Assembly (NCBI GenBank): GCA_045545175.1
Contig: JAZQAK010000007.1
Location: 1 to 64,000 of the forward strand
Source of the DNA: RGIG6165 sp045545175
GTDB taxonomy: Bacteria > Bacillota > Clostridia > Oscillospirales > Feifaniaceae
Length of the DNA stretch: 64,000 nucleotides
Direction: 5' to 3'
Shown: one piece after another, positions 9,074 through 18,071 of the stretch
Numbering within the stretch: the first letter of the stretch is position 1
How the letters are laid out: the number at the start of each line of letters is the position of its first letter
Made by a program: the position numbers and the translations under genes
Notes under the pieces: model-generated
Told to the model about the DNA's origin: nothing
The model's input: the letters and a program-made list of their open reading frames with translations, nothing else
Database searches by the model: none

Positions 9074-11146
9074 TCACCCCGAAATGCCCCTGAGTTTTGT
9101 CAGAAGCTTCGATTTATTGAGATTGACCTTCTCCTGTGTAGGCACTATCTCAAAACGATATTCCATATCTTTTATTTTGCTTAATTTTATAAGTCCCATC
9201 TCGTCAAACACGTCAAGACAGACCTTGAGTTTAGACATACCGAAACTGCCCTCCACACTGCTTGCTACGACACGTGAAGCCTCGATAAGTTTTATCTCGT
9301 CTTTCAAACGGCGAAGATGACGGAAGACCTTTGTAAAATCATCCATATCCGGAACAAGTTCCTTCGCTTCGTCAGGCGAAAGTTTGCCGCCGTTTTCGTA
9401 TTTTTCAAACAGACTTTTCTCTTTTTTGATTCTGTGCAGTTCCTTCTCGGAAAGTTTTACGTCCCTTATCGTCACCTGCGGTGATTCAATACCTCTGTAA
9501 ACGTTTACGTCGAGATTGAACACTATATCTATCCTGTCACCACAGCAGAAGCCGAAACTGTCGGGCGAAACGCCAAAACAGAAGCCGTTTACGCTGTTAC
9601 CGTCTTTAGAAAGCGTCAGCCTGATGTGCTTATCGCTTGAAAGAGGCATTATTTCGGTAATTCTCACATCGCGAAGCATAAATACCGGTGCAGGATTTTC
9701 CGTTCCGTACGGTTCAAGCATCGAAATGTCCCTTATGGTCGAAAAATTTATCTCCTCAACTCTTATTTCACAGTCAACGTCTATCTTCGGCGTAAGTTCC
9801 TCTTCCGTGACGGTCGAATTTACAAACTGCGTGAGTTCTCTCTTAAAGTTATCAACGTACTCACGTTTTATCGAAAATCCTGCCGCAGACATATGACCGC
9901 CGAATTTATCAAAATAGTGCTTAAAACGGTCAAGCGCCGCATAAATATTGAAGGGGGATTTACTGCTTCTGCAACTTCCCTTACCTACGTCACCGTCAAA
10001 GGTTATAAGCACCGTCGGCAGACCGTATTTTTCATTCAGCCTCGAGGATGCTATACCGATTATGCCGTTATGCCAGTTGTCGTTGTCGAGAATTATTATT
10101 CTGTTGTCAAGTATACTCTTATCCGCCTCAATCATTTCGTTTGCCTCGGCGATAAGTTTACTTTCCTCTTCCTGACGGATTCTGTTTGCTTCACAGAGGT
10201 CGGCTGCAATTGCATCCGCCTCCTCGGCAGTCTTCGCAAGAAGAAGTTCTACCGCACGCATTGCCTTACCCACTCTGCCTACGGCATTTATCCTCGGCGC
10301 GATAGAGTAGCCTATAACGGAGGTCGTGACCTTTTTCTTTCCTATACCTGCCATGCGGATAAGGGCTTTAAGGCCGATATCGTCCGTATTGTCAATACGC
10401 TTTAATCCGAGAGAAACCAAAATTCTGTTCTCACCCGAAAGCGGCATAACGTCCGCAATCGTGCCGACGGCCGTTAAAACGGAGTATTTTTCTATCATCT
10501 CCATACGTCTTTCCTGACCGGCAAGTGCACAAATCAGTTTAAACGCAACGCCGACACCGGCAAGATACTTATACGGATACTGACTGTCGGGACGCTTGGG
10601 GTCTATAACCGCAATCGCATCGGGAAGTTCTTCCCCGCATTCGTGATGGTCGGTAACGATAACGTCCATCCCGAGTGACTTTGCGTAACCGAGTTCTTCA
10701 ACCGCGGTAATGCCCGAGTCAACCGTTATGATAAGACGGCACCCGCTTTCCTTAATGCCATCTATCGCCGAATTGTTGACACCGTATCCCTCTTCAACCC
10801 TGTCGGGTATATAGCAGGAAACAACGCCTCCCTCGGACACGAGATACCTGTACAGAATTGTGGTGCTGGTTATACCGTCAACATCATAGTCACCGTAGAC
10901 GGTAATCGGTTCTTTCTTCTCAATCGCATCCCTGATTCGTGTGACCGCCTTCTCCATATCAGGCAGTAAAAACGGATCGCACAGCTGATCAAGAGATTTG
11001 TTAAGAAACCTCTTCGCAAGAGCAGGTGTATTGTACCCTCTGTTTATAAGAAGGCGCGCAATAACCTCAGAGACGTTTAACTCTCTGCAGAGAGTTTCCA
11101 TCTCCTCGCTCTTCTGACTCTTAATGAGCCAGCGCTTCTCTTTCAT
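9074..11146 (-). CDS. recJ: Single-stranded-DNA-specific exonuclease RecJ
   Basis: A 690-residue 5'-3' ssDNA exonuclease of the DHH superfamily. Motif I is YGDYDVDGITST (about residue 80), the DHH motif is TDHHECG (about 155), and the DHHA1 domain holds GGHMSAAGFSI (about 415). A C-terminal extension (about 560-690) is typical of Firmicute RecJ proteins. It acts in recombination and base-excision or mismatch repair. It is the first gene of the long minus-strand operon and has a sigma-A-like promoter upstream (11192-11220). Confidence 0.95.
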   Translation of the reverse strand: MKEKRWLIKSQKSEEMETLCRELNVSEVIARLLINRGYNTPALAKRFLNKSLDQLCDPFLLPDMEKAVTRIRDAIEKKEPITVYGDYDVDGITSTTILYRYLVSEGGVVSCYIPDRVEEGYGVNNSAIDGIKESGCRLIITVDSGITAVEELGYAKSLGMDVIVTDHHECGEELPDAIAVIDPKRPDSQYPYKYLAGVGVAFKLICALAGQERRMEMIEKYSVLTAVGTIADVMPLSGENRILVSLGLKRIDNTDDIGLKALIRMAGIGKKKVTTSVIGYSIAPRINAVGRVGKAMRAVELLLAKTAEEADAIAADLCEANRIRQEEESKLIAEANEMIEADKSILDNRIIILDNDNWHNGIIGIASSRLNEKYGLPTVLITFDGDVGKGSCRSSKSPFNIYAALDRFKHYFDKFGGHMSAAGFSIKREYVDNFKRELTQFVNSTVTEEELTPKIDVDCEIRVEEINFSTIRDISMLEPYGTENPAPVFMLRDVRITEIMPLSSDKHIRLTLSKDGNSVNGFCFGVSPDSFGFCCGDRIDIVFNLDVNVYRGIESPQVTIRDVKLSEKELHRIKKEKSLFEKYENGGKLSPDEAKELVPDMDDFTKVFRHLRRLKDEIKLIEASRVVASSVEGSFGMSKLKVCLDVFDEMGLIKLSKIKDMEYRFEIVPTQEKVNLNKSKLLTKLRGISG

Positions 11147-11191
11147 TTTTCTTCCTCACTTTATATTTAAAAATAATTACATACAGTAACT

Positions 11192-11220
11192 ATTTTAACA
11201 TCTATATTTAATTAATACAA
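11192..11220 (-). promoter_or_regulatory. Putative sigma-A promoter for the recJ-relA operon
   Basis: On the minus strand, TTGTAT (11220-11215) is followed by a 17-base spacer and TAAAAT (11197-11192). It lies in a very AT-rich divergent region between recJ and the symporter gene. The -35 is imperfect, so this is a candidate only. Confidence 0.45.
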
Positions 11221-11260
11221 CAATATATTTATTAACTTTTTATAAACAGAGGTACCGTCT

Positions 11261-12505
11261 ATGATTAAAACCGTCGCAAAGGCTCTGTGGGGGCCGTATA
11301 CAACTTTTCTTATTTTTGCGATAGGTGTAATTATTACCGCAAAAACGGGTTTTCTGCCATTTCGCCCCGTAAAACTGATTAAAACCGCCTTCGGCGGTGA
11401 CAGGGAGAGCAAAGGAATTTCTCCCTTTCGTGCACTTATGACTGCACTTTCGGGTTGTGTCGGTGTGGGCAACATAATAGGTGTCGGTGCGGCGATTGCA
11501 GTCGGCGGTGCAGGTGCACTTTTCTGGATGTGGGTATCGGCACTTTCGGGGATGAGTGTAAAATTTTTCGAGGTATTCCTCGCCGTAAAATACAAAGACA
11601 AAGATATGACGGGAAGTCCCGTCCAGTACATAAAAAAGGGGCTTGATATGCCCCTTCTCGCTACGCTCTACGCCATATTCGGTTTTATATCTTCTCTCTC
11701 GACGGGCAATCTCGTGCAAAGCGGTGCTATTGCCGACATTGCAGGAAACAGAGGAATACCGCGCTCACTTTGTGCAATCGCCGTTATCCTCTTATGCTTT
11801 TTCGTTGCCTCAAAAGGAATAGAGCACCTCTCAGGCATACTATCAAAAATAATGCCCGTTGCTATAATCGCCTACTGTGCAGCCTGCATTGCCGTTCTTT
11901 TTACCTGCCGTAACAAACTTCCGCAGGTTTTATCCGACGTATTCTGCGGTGCTTTCGGCATCAAAGCAATATCGGGCGGAGGTCTCGGCATTGCCCTTAA
12001 AGCAGGTTTTTCAAGAGGCGTTTTCAGCAATGAGGCAGGTGTCGGCACTTCTTGTCTGTCCCACGCCTCAAGCTCGCAGAGTAACCCCTCAAAGCAGGCT
12101 GTGTGGGGGATTTTCGAGGTTTTTACCGACACTATTCTCATATGCACCCTTTCAGGTCTTGCCATGATTGTGACCGACACTTCAGGCTATACCCTTGCCT
12201 GCGGTGATATGTTTTATACCATCTTCGGCTCGGGAGGCAGGCTTTTTGCCGACCTTATGCTACTTGTTTTTGCATTTTCGACACTCTGCGCATGGTGCTT
12301 CTACGGACAAAAATTTTACAATATGCTGGGCGGCAAGAAAAAGAAGGTATACCTTGCTCTTTTCGCCGTATTTATCATTATCGGCTCTCTGTCGGAAAGC
12401 GAAAGTCTGTGGTATTTTGCCGACGTTGCAAACGCCGTTTCAATGTTTATCAATCTTACGGCACTCGTACTGCTTTTACCCGAAACAAAAAAGGTGACTT
12501 TTTAG
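11261..12505 (+). CDS. Sodium:alanine symporter family (AGCS) transporter
   Basis: A 414-residue integral membrane protein of the alanine/glycine:cation symporter family. The conserved early region is MTALSGCVGVGNIIGVGAAI, followed by GGAGALFWMW. The mid-protein segment KAGFSRGVFSNEAGVGT matches the signature of AGCS proteins. It imports alanine or glycine with Na+. It is monocistronic, divergent from recJ and convergent with the FAD dehydrogenase; the last four bases of both genes overlap inside a hairpin. Substrate choice (Ala versus Gly) cannot be read from the sequence. The length is slightly below the usual ~450. Confidence 0.9.
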   Translation: MIKTVAKALWGPYTTFLIFAIGVIITAKTGFLPFRPVKLIKTAFGGDRESKGISPFRALMTALSGCVGVGNIIGVGAAIAVGGAGALFWMWVSALSGMSVKFFEVFLAVKYKDKDMTGSPVQYIKKGLDMPLLATLYAIFGFISSLSTGNLVQSGAIADIAGNRGIPRSLCAIAVILLCFFVASKGIEHLSGILSKIMPVAIIAYCAACIAVLFTCRNKLPQVLSDVFCGAFGIKAISGGGLGIALKAGFSRGVFSNEAGVGTSCLSHASSSQSNPSKQAVWGIFEVFTDTILICTLSGLAMIVTDTSGYTLACGDMFYTIFGSGGRLFADLMLLVFAFSTLCAWCFYGQKFYNMLGGKKKKVYLALFAVFIIIGSLSESESLWYFADVANAVSMFINLTALVLLLPETKKVTF

Positions 12506-12512
12506 TCACCTT
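12488..12512. terminator. Bidirectional terminator over overlapping stop codons
   Basis: The stem AAAGGTGACT / AGTCACCTTT has a 4-T loop and is flanked by A and T runs. The stop codons of the plus-strand symporter (12503-12505) and the minus-strand FAD dehydrogenase (12502-12504) both lie inside the hairpin. One element therefore ends two converging transcripts. Confidence 0.7.
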
Positions 12513-14061
12513 TAATTATTTTCAATGCTATTTTCATGCCGTCACAGGCTGCCGACATTATTCCGCCTGCATAGCCTGCCCCCTCACCGCAGGGATATAC
12601 ACCTCGGCAGGAGGGTGCCTCAAGCGCCTCGTTGCGAAGTATGCGGACGGGAGACGACGTCCTCGTTTCTACGCCCGTCAGTATACCGCCCATCGAATTA
12701 AAACCGCTTCTGTTTTTATCAAAGACGGCAAAGCCCGTCTTTAACATATCACACACGAATTTCGGAAGTGCCTCATTCAAATCCGCTTCACGTACACCCG
12801 GTCTGTAGGTCGGCACTATATCCGAAGTGAGATTGCCTTTTCTGCCCTCGATAAAATCCGCCGTTTTCTGACAGGGTGCAAAATAATCTGCACCGCCGAG
12901 TTCAAAAGCTTTTCGTTCAAGTTCCCTCTGAAAACGCACGCCTGAAAGCACGTCACTTTCAAGGTCCGTCGGCAGTATCGATACCGCTATGGCAGCATTT
13001 GCATTATCCCCGTCTCTGCCGTGAAGACTCATTCCGTTTGTCACGACACCGCCCTCTTCCGATGCGGATGCCACGACGTAACCGCCCGGGCACATACAGA
13101 ACGAATAAACGCCCCTTTGCCCCTCACGGTACGAAAGTTTATATTCTGCAGGAGGCAAAGCAGGATGACCTGCATATTCACCGTACATCGCACGGTTTAC
13201 CGTTTTCTGTTTCTGTTCAAGCCTGACACCTACGGAAAACGCCTTCTTTTCCATCTCAAAGCCGTTTGCAAGAAGCATTTCCTGCGTATCCCGCGCACTG
13301 TGTCCGAGTGCAAGCACGAGTGTATCGCACGGCATATCTCCGAGCGTCGTTTTCACGCCTGCAATTTTGCCATTTTTTATATCAAGCCCCGTAAGTGCAT
13401 TATCAAAAAGCACTTTACCGCCGAGTCTTTCTATTTCGCATCTTACGTTTCTGACTATATCACACAGCACGTCAGTTCCTATATGCGGTTTTGCCGCGGT
13501 GAGTATACTTTCGTCTGCCCCGAATTTTACAAAATCGCTTAACACGTCGTCACAAAGGGGACTGTTTATACCCGTAGTCAGTTTTCCGTCCGAAAAAGTG
13601 CCTGCACCGCCCTCACCAAACTGAACGTTGGTGTGCGAAAGGGCACCGCCTGCCCAGAATTTTTCTACCAGCAGTTTTCTTCTTTCGATAGGGCTTCCCC
13701 TCTCGATAACTATGGGTTTAAGACCTGCCCTTGCAAGCGTCAGTGCACAAAACATACCGCCAGGTCCGAAGCCGACCACTATCGGAGGATTTTCCCTTTC
13801 GGGACACACGGGTATTTCTTTTCTCTGCGTATCGCCCCTGTAAACAAGTTTTTTATCACGGCTTGCAAGACGTTTCTCCGCATTCTCACCCAAATGGGCA
13901 GATACAGAATACACAAGGCGTACTGAACGCCTTGTGTCAACTGCTTTTTTCCTTATACTCAGACTGTCGGGCACCTCGCCCCTCAGCCTTCTTTTTGCAA
14001 TTTCAAACACCTTCTGCTCATCGTCATCGGGTGTGAGAATAATGTCGTTTATTATTATCAT
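12502..14061 (-). CDS. NAD(P)/FAD-dependent dehydrogenase (COG2509-like)
   Basis: A 519-residue flavoprotein. An N-terminal ~85-residue domain precedes the dinucleotide-binding motif VVGFGPGGMFCALTLARAG (about residue 95). Later regions include GGAGTFSDGKLTTGI (about 155) and a C-terminal ESxGxG-like segment (YPCGEGAGYAGGIMSAACDG) typical of this uncharacterised 'FAD-dependent dehydrogenase' family. The substrate is unknown. It follows cdaR with a four-base overlap, so it is likely co-transcribed with cdaA-cdaR, although no functional link is known to me. Confidence 0.8.
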   Translation of the reverse strand: MIIINDIILTPDDDEQKVFEIAKRRLRGEVPDSLSIRKKAVDTRRSVRLVYSVSAHLGENAEKRLASRDKKLVYRGDTQRKEIPVCPERENPPIVVGFGPGGMFCALTLARAGLKPIVIERGSPIERRKLLVEKFWAGGALSHTNVQFGEGGAGTFSDGKLTTGINSPLCDDVLSDFVKFGADESILTAAKPHIGTDVLCDIVRNVRCEIERLGGKVLFDNALTGLDIKNGKIAGVKTTLGDMPCDTLVLALGHSARDTQEMLLANGFEMEKKAFSVGVRLEQKQKTVNRAMYGEYAGHPALPPAEYKLSYREGQRGVYSFCMCPGGYVVASASEEGGVVTNGMSLHGRDGDNANAAIAVSILPTDLESDVLSGVRFQRELERKAFELGGADYFAPCQKTADFIEGRKGNLTSDIVPTYRPGVREADLNEALPKFVCDMLKTGFAVFDKNRSGFNSMGGILTGVETRTSSPVRILRNEALEAPSCRGVYPCGEGAGYAGGIMSAACDGMKIALKIIKGD

Positions 14062-15296
14062 TCGATTTCCACCGTTACGTCCACGGTCACGTCACTCAGA
14101 AGTTCACCCTGCTTGCCGTTATTGAATTTAAGTGTGGCAGGAAGCGTCTGTTTTCCCGGGTAGACGTTTCCAAGGTCAACCTCAAGATATACGTCCTCCG
14201 CGGTAAGAACGTCCTTCGACCTTACGGTAAAGGTCACACTTTCCTCGTCAAGTTTTGCCAGGCATGACGGCTGTACGTTTACAAACTTGACGGTGTCAAC
14301 CGTAAACTGTCTGTCATCTATACCCGCAAATCTTACCGAAACGCTCACCTTGCGATTGTCGTCAGTATAGATACCGTCGGGCAGAGCAAGCGTCTGTTCA
14401 AACTCACCTTCAAGAAGGAGATTTCCCTTGAACGTGCCTGCGGATATTTCGTCAACTTTTTCAAGGTCACTCTCGTAGCCGTATATCGTGATTGCACCCG
14501 GTATTACCGTAAGTCTGTAATTGGTTTCGTCAAACATCGTTCCGCTGACGTCGGCATACGCCCTCACGGGAACCGCTTTCTTTGTATAGGCGTCAAGCTT
14601 TACACCTATTTTGTCAACGTCTGCCTCAAAGTAGGTAGAATCCACCGTTTCACCGTTTAAGTCAACGTAACGGATATTGAGTTTTTCGCTGTGTTTTCCC
14701 GCCTGCTCAACCTTGAGAACGGCATACACCCTGTCAACCTTGGCAAGTTCGGTTTCAGGACCCGTAACCGTAACGGAATCAGCCGTTGTCACGGCAGGTC
14801 CCAGCACGTAATCCTCCTCCGACAGTTTGCTGTCTATAACCACTTCTATGGGCAGCGTCCTCGTCATTATATAGTCGAGTCGCACCTCAATACTCGTGGG
14901 CGACACCTTATCAACCTGAACGTCAGCAATTTTTGACGTTGCTTCAAGCCTGAGATTGTATACACCCGGCTCTTTGATATTCGTCGCATCTGCCGTAAGG
15001 TCAAAATCGGAGGCAACGATATCGAGAAGTACTTCCCTCTTTCCCGTTGCCGTCACGCTTGCTTCAAGCACGTCGTCACCGATTATGGAAAGCGCTTTTT
15101 CACCGCTCATATTTGCATTTACGTCAATGGATACGTTACGGTAAGTCCTCACCGTTTCGGGATTCTGTGCCCCGATAAAGAGCCACAAGCCCATTGCTAT
15201 TACGAGTGAAAGAAATTTAAAACCCGTATCGTATTTAAAAAATCTTACAACCCCGTCACGCAGTGAAAATAGGATTCTGTTTAATCTGTCTCTCAT
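14058..15296 (-). CDS. cdaR: CdaR, YbbR-domain regulator of diadenylate cyclase
   Basis: A 412-residue protein with one N-terminal transmembrane helix (about residues 26-43, GFKFLSLVIAMGLWLFIGAQ) followed by an extracellular region of four YbbR-type beta-rich repeats. Examples start near VSIDVNANMSGEKALSI and LPIEVVIDSKLSEEDY. CdaR interacts with the membrane cyclase CdaA and tunes c-di-AMP production. The gene directly follows and overlaps cdaA by four bases, the standard cdaA-cdaR arrangement. The usual third gene, glmM, is not adjacent here. Confidence 0.92.
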   Translation of the reverse strand: MRDRLNRILFSLRDGVVRFFKYDTGFKFLSLVIAMGLWLFIGAQNPETVRTYRNVSIDVNANMSGEKALSIIGDDVLEASVTATGKREVLLDIVASDFDLTADATNIKEPGVYNLRLEATSKIADVQVDKVSPTSIEVRLDYIMTRTLPIEVVIDSKLSEEDYVLGPAVTTADSVTVTGPETELAKVDRVYAVLKVEQAGKHSEKLNIRYVDLNGETVDSTYFEADVDKIGVKLDAYTKKAVPVRAYADVSGTMFDETNYRLTVIPGAITIYGYESDLEKVDEISAGTFKGNLLLEGEFEQTLALPDGIYTDDNRKVSVSVRFAGIDDRQFTVDTVKFVNVQPSCLAKLDEESVTFTVRSKDVLTAEDVYLEVDLGNVYPGKQTLPATLKFNNGKQGELLSDVTVDVTVEIE

Positions 15297-16126
15297 TTTT
15301 TCTTCTCCTTTCCTCTGTTTCCGAAGAAGAAATTGCCGATATTCTTTTTCTCAGCAAACTTCGAGGAAAGTTCTATTACAAGTTCATCCTTTGAATAACC
15401 GCGTCTGATCTTTCCGTTTTCAGCAACGGAAATCGTGCCCGTTTCCTCAGAAACGACGACTACCACCGAGTCCGAAACTTCGCTTATACCTATCGCAGCA
15501 CGGTGTCTTGTTCCGAGTTCCTTGCTTATTTCACTGGTTTTTGAAAGCGGAAGAAAACAGCCTGCCGCCCTTATAACGTCACCTCTTACTATAACGGCAC
15601 CGTCATGCATCGGCGAATTCGGGAAAAAGAGCGTCCTAAGCATCGCAGAGGAAAGCGCGGCGTTTATTTCATGCCCCGTTTCAACCGTTTCACCGAGTTT
15701 CGTGGTGCGTTCAAGCACGATGAGTGCACCTATGTGGCGCTTACTCATCTCATTACACGCATCTGCTATTTCCGCAATATTATGCTGAGAATCGGAATTT
15801 TTCTCGCCTATAAAAAATTCCTTCCTGCCGAACTGTTCAAGCGCCCTGCGAAGTTCGGGCTGAAACACTATAATGACGGCAATAACACCGAGCTGCATAG
15901 TGTTTTTAAGGACGTAGTTGGTGGTTTCAAGACCCATTACACCGCTCACCTGCAGAAGAACTACGAGCACGATTATTCCCTTAAGCAGAGTAACTGCACG
16001 CGTATCCCTGCAAAGTTTTATAACGAGATAAATGAAATATGCAACGATAAGAATATCTACCGCCGTGAATACAGTAAAACCTGCAAACTGTGTTCTGAAC
16101 GTATTCAGTAACGCCTTTATATCCAC
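15293..16126 (-). CDS. cdaA: Membrane diadenylate cyclase CdaA
   Basis: A 277-residue c-di-AMP synthase. About three transmembrane helices occupy residues 15-90. The DisA_N cyclase domain follows, with the catalytic MHDGAVIVRGD (about residue 174) and GTRHRAAIG (about 207) motifs both intact. It condenses two ATP into c-di-AMP at the inner face of the membrane, controlling osmolyte and potassium balance and wall homeostasis. It starts the cdaA-cdaR-FAD dehydrogenase unit. The ATG is preceded by AGGTG. Confidence 0.96.
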   Translation of the reverse strand: MDIKALLNTFRTQFAGFTVFTAVDILIVAYFIYLVIKLCRDTRAVTLLKGIIVLVVLLQVSGVMGLETTNYVLKNTMQLGVIAVIIVFQPELRRALEQFGRKEFFIGEKNSDSQHNIAEIADACNEMSKRHIGALIVLERTTKLGETVETGHEINAALSSAMLRTLFFPNSPMHDGAVIVRGDVIRAAGCFLPLSKTSEISKELGTRHRAAIGISEVSDSVVVVVSEETGTISVAENGKIRRGYSKDELVIELSSKFAEKKNIGNFFFGNRGKEKKK

Positions 16127-16204
16127 CTGTTTCGCCCCTCTCTGACATTTATTATTTTTATAATATCATATCCATTTAAGAAATTAAAGAAAAAATGTCG
16201 TTTT

Positions 16205-17305
16205 TTATATATTTTTTACTACATTTAACAGAGCGTTGATATCACGGCGTGTGTTGAATGCACCGATGCTTACTCTCACCGTACCTTTTTCGTGTGTTCC
16301 GAGCGTTCTGTGGGCAAGCGATGCACAGTGAAGTCCGCTTCGGACGCATATTCCCGCCTCACTGAGTCGCTGATCCACTTCGGAGGCGGAAACGTCCGCC
16401 AGATTAAAGGAGGTTACGGGTGTAAAGTTAAACGCCTTGTCATATACCGTAACGCCGTATTCCACAAGGCTTGCACGCAAATCTGCCGTCAATTCGTACT
16501 CTTTTTCATTTATTCTTTCTCCGTACTTTGAAACGAAGTCTATTCCTGCACCAAGCCCTATTATTCCGCACATATTGAGCGTTCCTGCCTCGTATCTTTC
16601 AGGCGGAAAAGGCGGCTGATTTGCCTCGTTTGAAGTCGTACCCGTACCGCCCTCAATCAGCGTTTTTAACTGTACGTCGGTGTTCAGCACGAGAAGTCCC
16701 GTTCCGAAAGGTCCGTAAAGCCCCTTGTGTCCCGATGTAAAGAGAATATCACAGCCTAAATCCTTTACGTCGCACGGGATATAACCTGCCGCTTGCGAGG
16801 CATCAACAATACTTATAAGCCCGTTATCTCTCGCAAACGAGCATATTGCCTTTACAGGCATAATACGCCCCGTAACGTTCGACACCGCCGTACAGATTAT
16901 ACACTTCGTATTCTTACGGAGCATACCCGAAAGCCTGTAAAGTGTTTCCCCTTGCGTGTCACAAATTTCAAAAACGCTGTATGAGCAGGTCTTATGAACG
17001 GGCCTCCACACCGCATTATGCTCATAATTGGATATAAGACAGTGTGAATTGCTGTCAAGAATGCCTTTTATCGCCATATTTGAAGCCATCGTGGCATTTT
17101 GTGTGAAAATTATATTTTCGGGTTTTGCATTAAAGAATTTTCCTGCCTTTTCCCTTACCTTATAGACCTCCTCTGCCGCTTTGAGCGACAGGGGATTACC
17201 CCCTCTCCCCGGATTTGCCCCGAATTTTTTCATTGCCAGATTCATTGCCTCTGCCGTACACGGCGGTTTCGGGTAGGTAGTGGCACTGTTATCAAGATAT
17301 ATCAT
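16205..17305 (-). CDS. Aminotransferase class V / cysteine desulfurase-like protein
   Basis: A 366-residue PLP enzyme of the NifS/CsdB family. It opens MIYLDNSATTYPKPP. The PLP lysine is in FTSGHKGLYGPFGTGLL (about residue 189), and the C-terminal active-site cysteine region is VRSGLHCASLAHRTLGT (about 324). It is shorter than SufS and lies next to a DUF3343 gene, a pairing seen in predicted selenium/sulfur-transfer loci. It may supply persulfide or selenide to a carrier rather than to general Fe-S assembly, because no sufBCD or iscU is nearby. The ATGA overlap with the DUF3343 gene suggests coupling. Confidence 0.85.
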   Translation of the reverse strand: MIYLDNSATTYPKPPCTAEAMNLAMKKFGANPGRGGNPLSLKAAEEVYKVREKAGKFFNAKPENIIFTQNATMASNMAIKGILDSNSHCLISNYEHNAVWRPVHKTCSYSVFEICDTQGETLYRLSGMLRKNTKCIICTAVSNVTGRIMPVKAICSFARDNGLISIVDASQAAGYIPCDVKDLGCDILFTSGHKGLYGPFGTGLLVLNTDVQLKTLIEGGTGTTSNEANQPPFPPERYEAGTLNMCGIIGLGAGIDFVSKYGERINEKEYELTADLRASLVEYGVTVYDKAFNFTPVTSFNLADVSASEVDQRLSEAGICVRSGLHCASLAHRTLGTHEKGTVRVSIGAFNTRRDINALLNVVKNI

Positions 17306-17556
17306 TCCTCTTTGGAATATCCGTTTCTGCTTTCGGAGATTATTTTTCTGTATTCAACTCCCGATTTAGCAAGATTCAACTTCAGCGAATTTATATCTCT
17401 GTCCCTTATTTCAAGGGTATATCCTCTGCTGCAGGCAGGCGTATTGAGCCTTGCCTTACCGGCACTCACCGCTATACCCATCGCTTCGAGCGACCTTTTT
17501 GCCTTCGTCGCATAGGTGACAGAGTCAAACACAACATAAAACGTCATACTATTCAC
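17302..17556 (-). CDS. DUF3343 putative Se/S carrier-like protein
   Basis: An 84-residue protein that starts MNSMTFYVVFDSVTYATKAKR and has a single cysteine in the pattern NTPACSRGYTLEIRD (about residue 42). This matches the small DUF3343 family, described as putative Se/S carrier-like proteins and often found beside NifS-like enzymes, SelD or YedF. The cysteine could hold a persulfide or selenopersulfide received from the downstream NifS-like enzyme. The function is inferred from context. The start is the first ATG with a usable AGGTG upstream. Confidence 0.7.
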   Translation of the reverse strand: MNSMTFYVVFDSVTYATKAKRSLEAMGIAVSAGKARLNTPACSRGYTLEIRDRDINSLKLNLAKSGVEYRKIISESRNGYSKEE

Positions 17557-17580
17557 CTCTACTCATTCTATGCAAACAAA

Positions 17581-17605
17581 AAAAGGGTTGATAATCAACC
17601 CTTTT
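17581..17605 (-). terminator. Intrinsic terminator after ispF
   Basis: The stem AAAAGGGTTGA / TCAACCCTTTT has a 3-base loop and a T-run on the minus strand. The ispF stop codon lies in the first arm, so the terminator overlaps the end of the coding region. Confidence 0.75.
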
Positions 17606-18071
17606 CTATTAATGTAACTGCATGTGTGCTTATACCTTCAAGACGGCCTGTAAAGCCCATTTTTTCCTCTGTGGTTGCCTTAACGCTTACCTGCGATACG
17701 TCAATACCCATCGGAGCTGCCAGCCTTTTTCGCATATTTTCAATATGAGGCGCAAGTTTAGGCTTCTGTGCTATAACGGTCGCATCTACGTTTGATATAC
17801 CGTAACCGTTTTCCTTAAGCACCCTCGTTACTTCTTTAAGAAGTTCTATACTGTCTGCCCCTTTGTATTTTTCATCCGTATCGGGAAAAAGTTTTCCTAT
17901 ATCGCCAAGTGCCGCCGCACCCAGAAGCGCATCCATAACCGCATGGGTCAGCACATCGGCATCCGAATGTCCCAAAAGTCCCATAAAACCCTCTATTTCC
18001 ACACCGCCGAGAATCAGTTTTCTTCCCTCCGCAAAACGGTGTGCATCATATCCGTGACCTATTCTAAACAT
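17595..18071 (-). CDS. ispF: 2-C-methyl-D-erythritol 2,4-cyclodiphosphate synthase
   Basis: A 158-residue trimeric MEP-pathway enzyme. It opens MFRIGHGYDAHRF, with the metal-binding Asp/His pair, and continues with GLLGHSDADVLTHAVMDALLGA (third metal ligand His). It ends near VKATTEEKMGFTGRLEGI, the conserved ligand loop. It makes MEcPP from CDP-ME 2-phosphate for isoprenoid synthesis. The gene follows ispD directly with no gap, the common ispDF arrangement. Confidence 0.97.
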   Translation of the reverse strand: MFRIGHGYDAHRFAEGRKLILGGVEIEGFMGLLGHSDADVLTHAVMDALLGAAALGDIGKLFPDTDEKYKGADSIELLKEVTRVLKENGYGISNVDATVIAQKPKLAPHIENMRKRLAAPMGIDVSQVSVKATTEEKMGFTGRLEGISTHAVTLIEKG

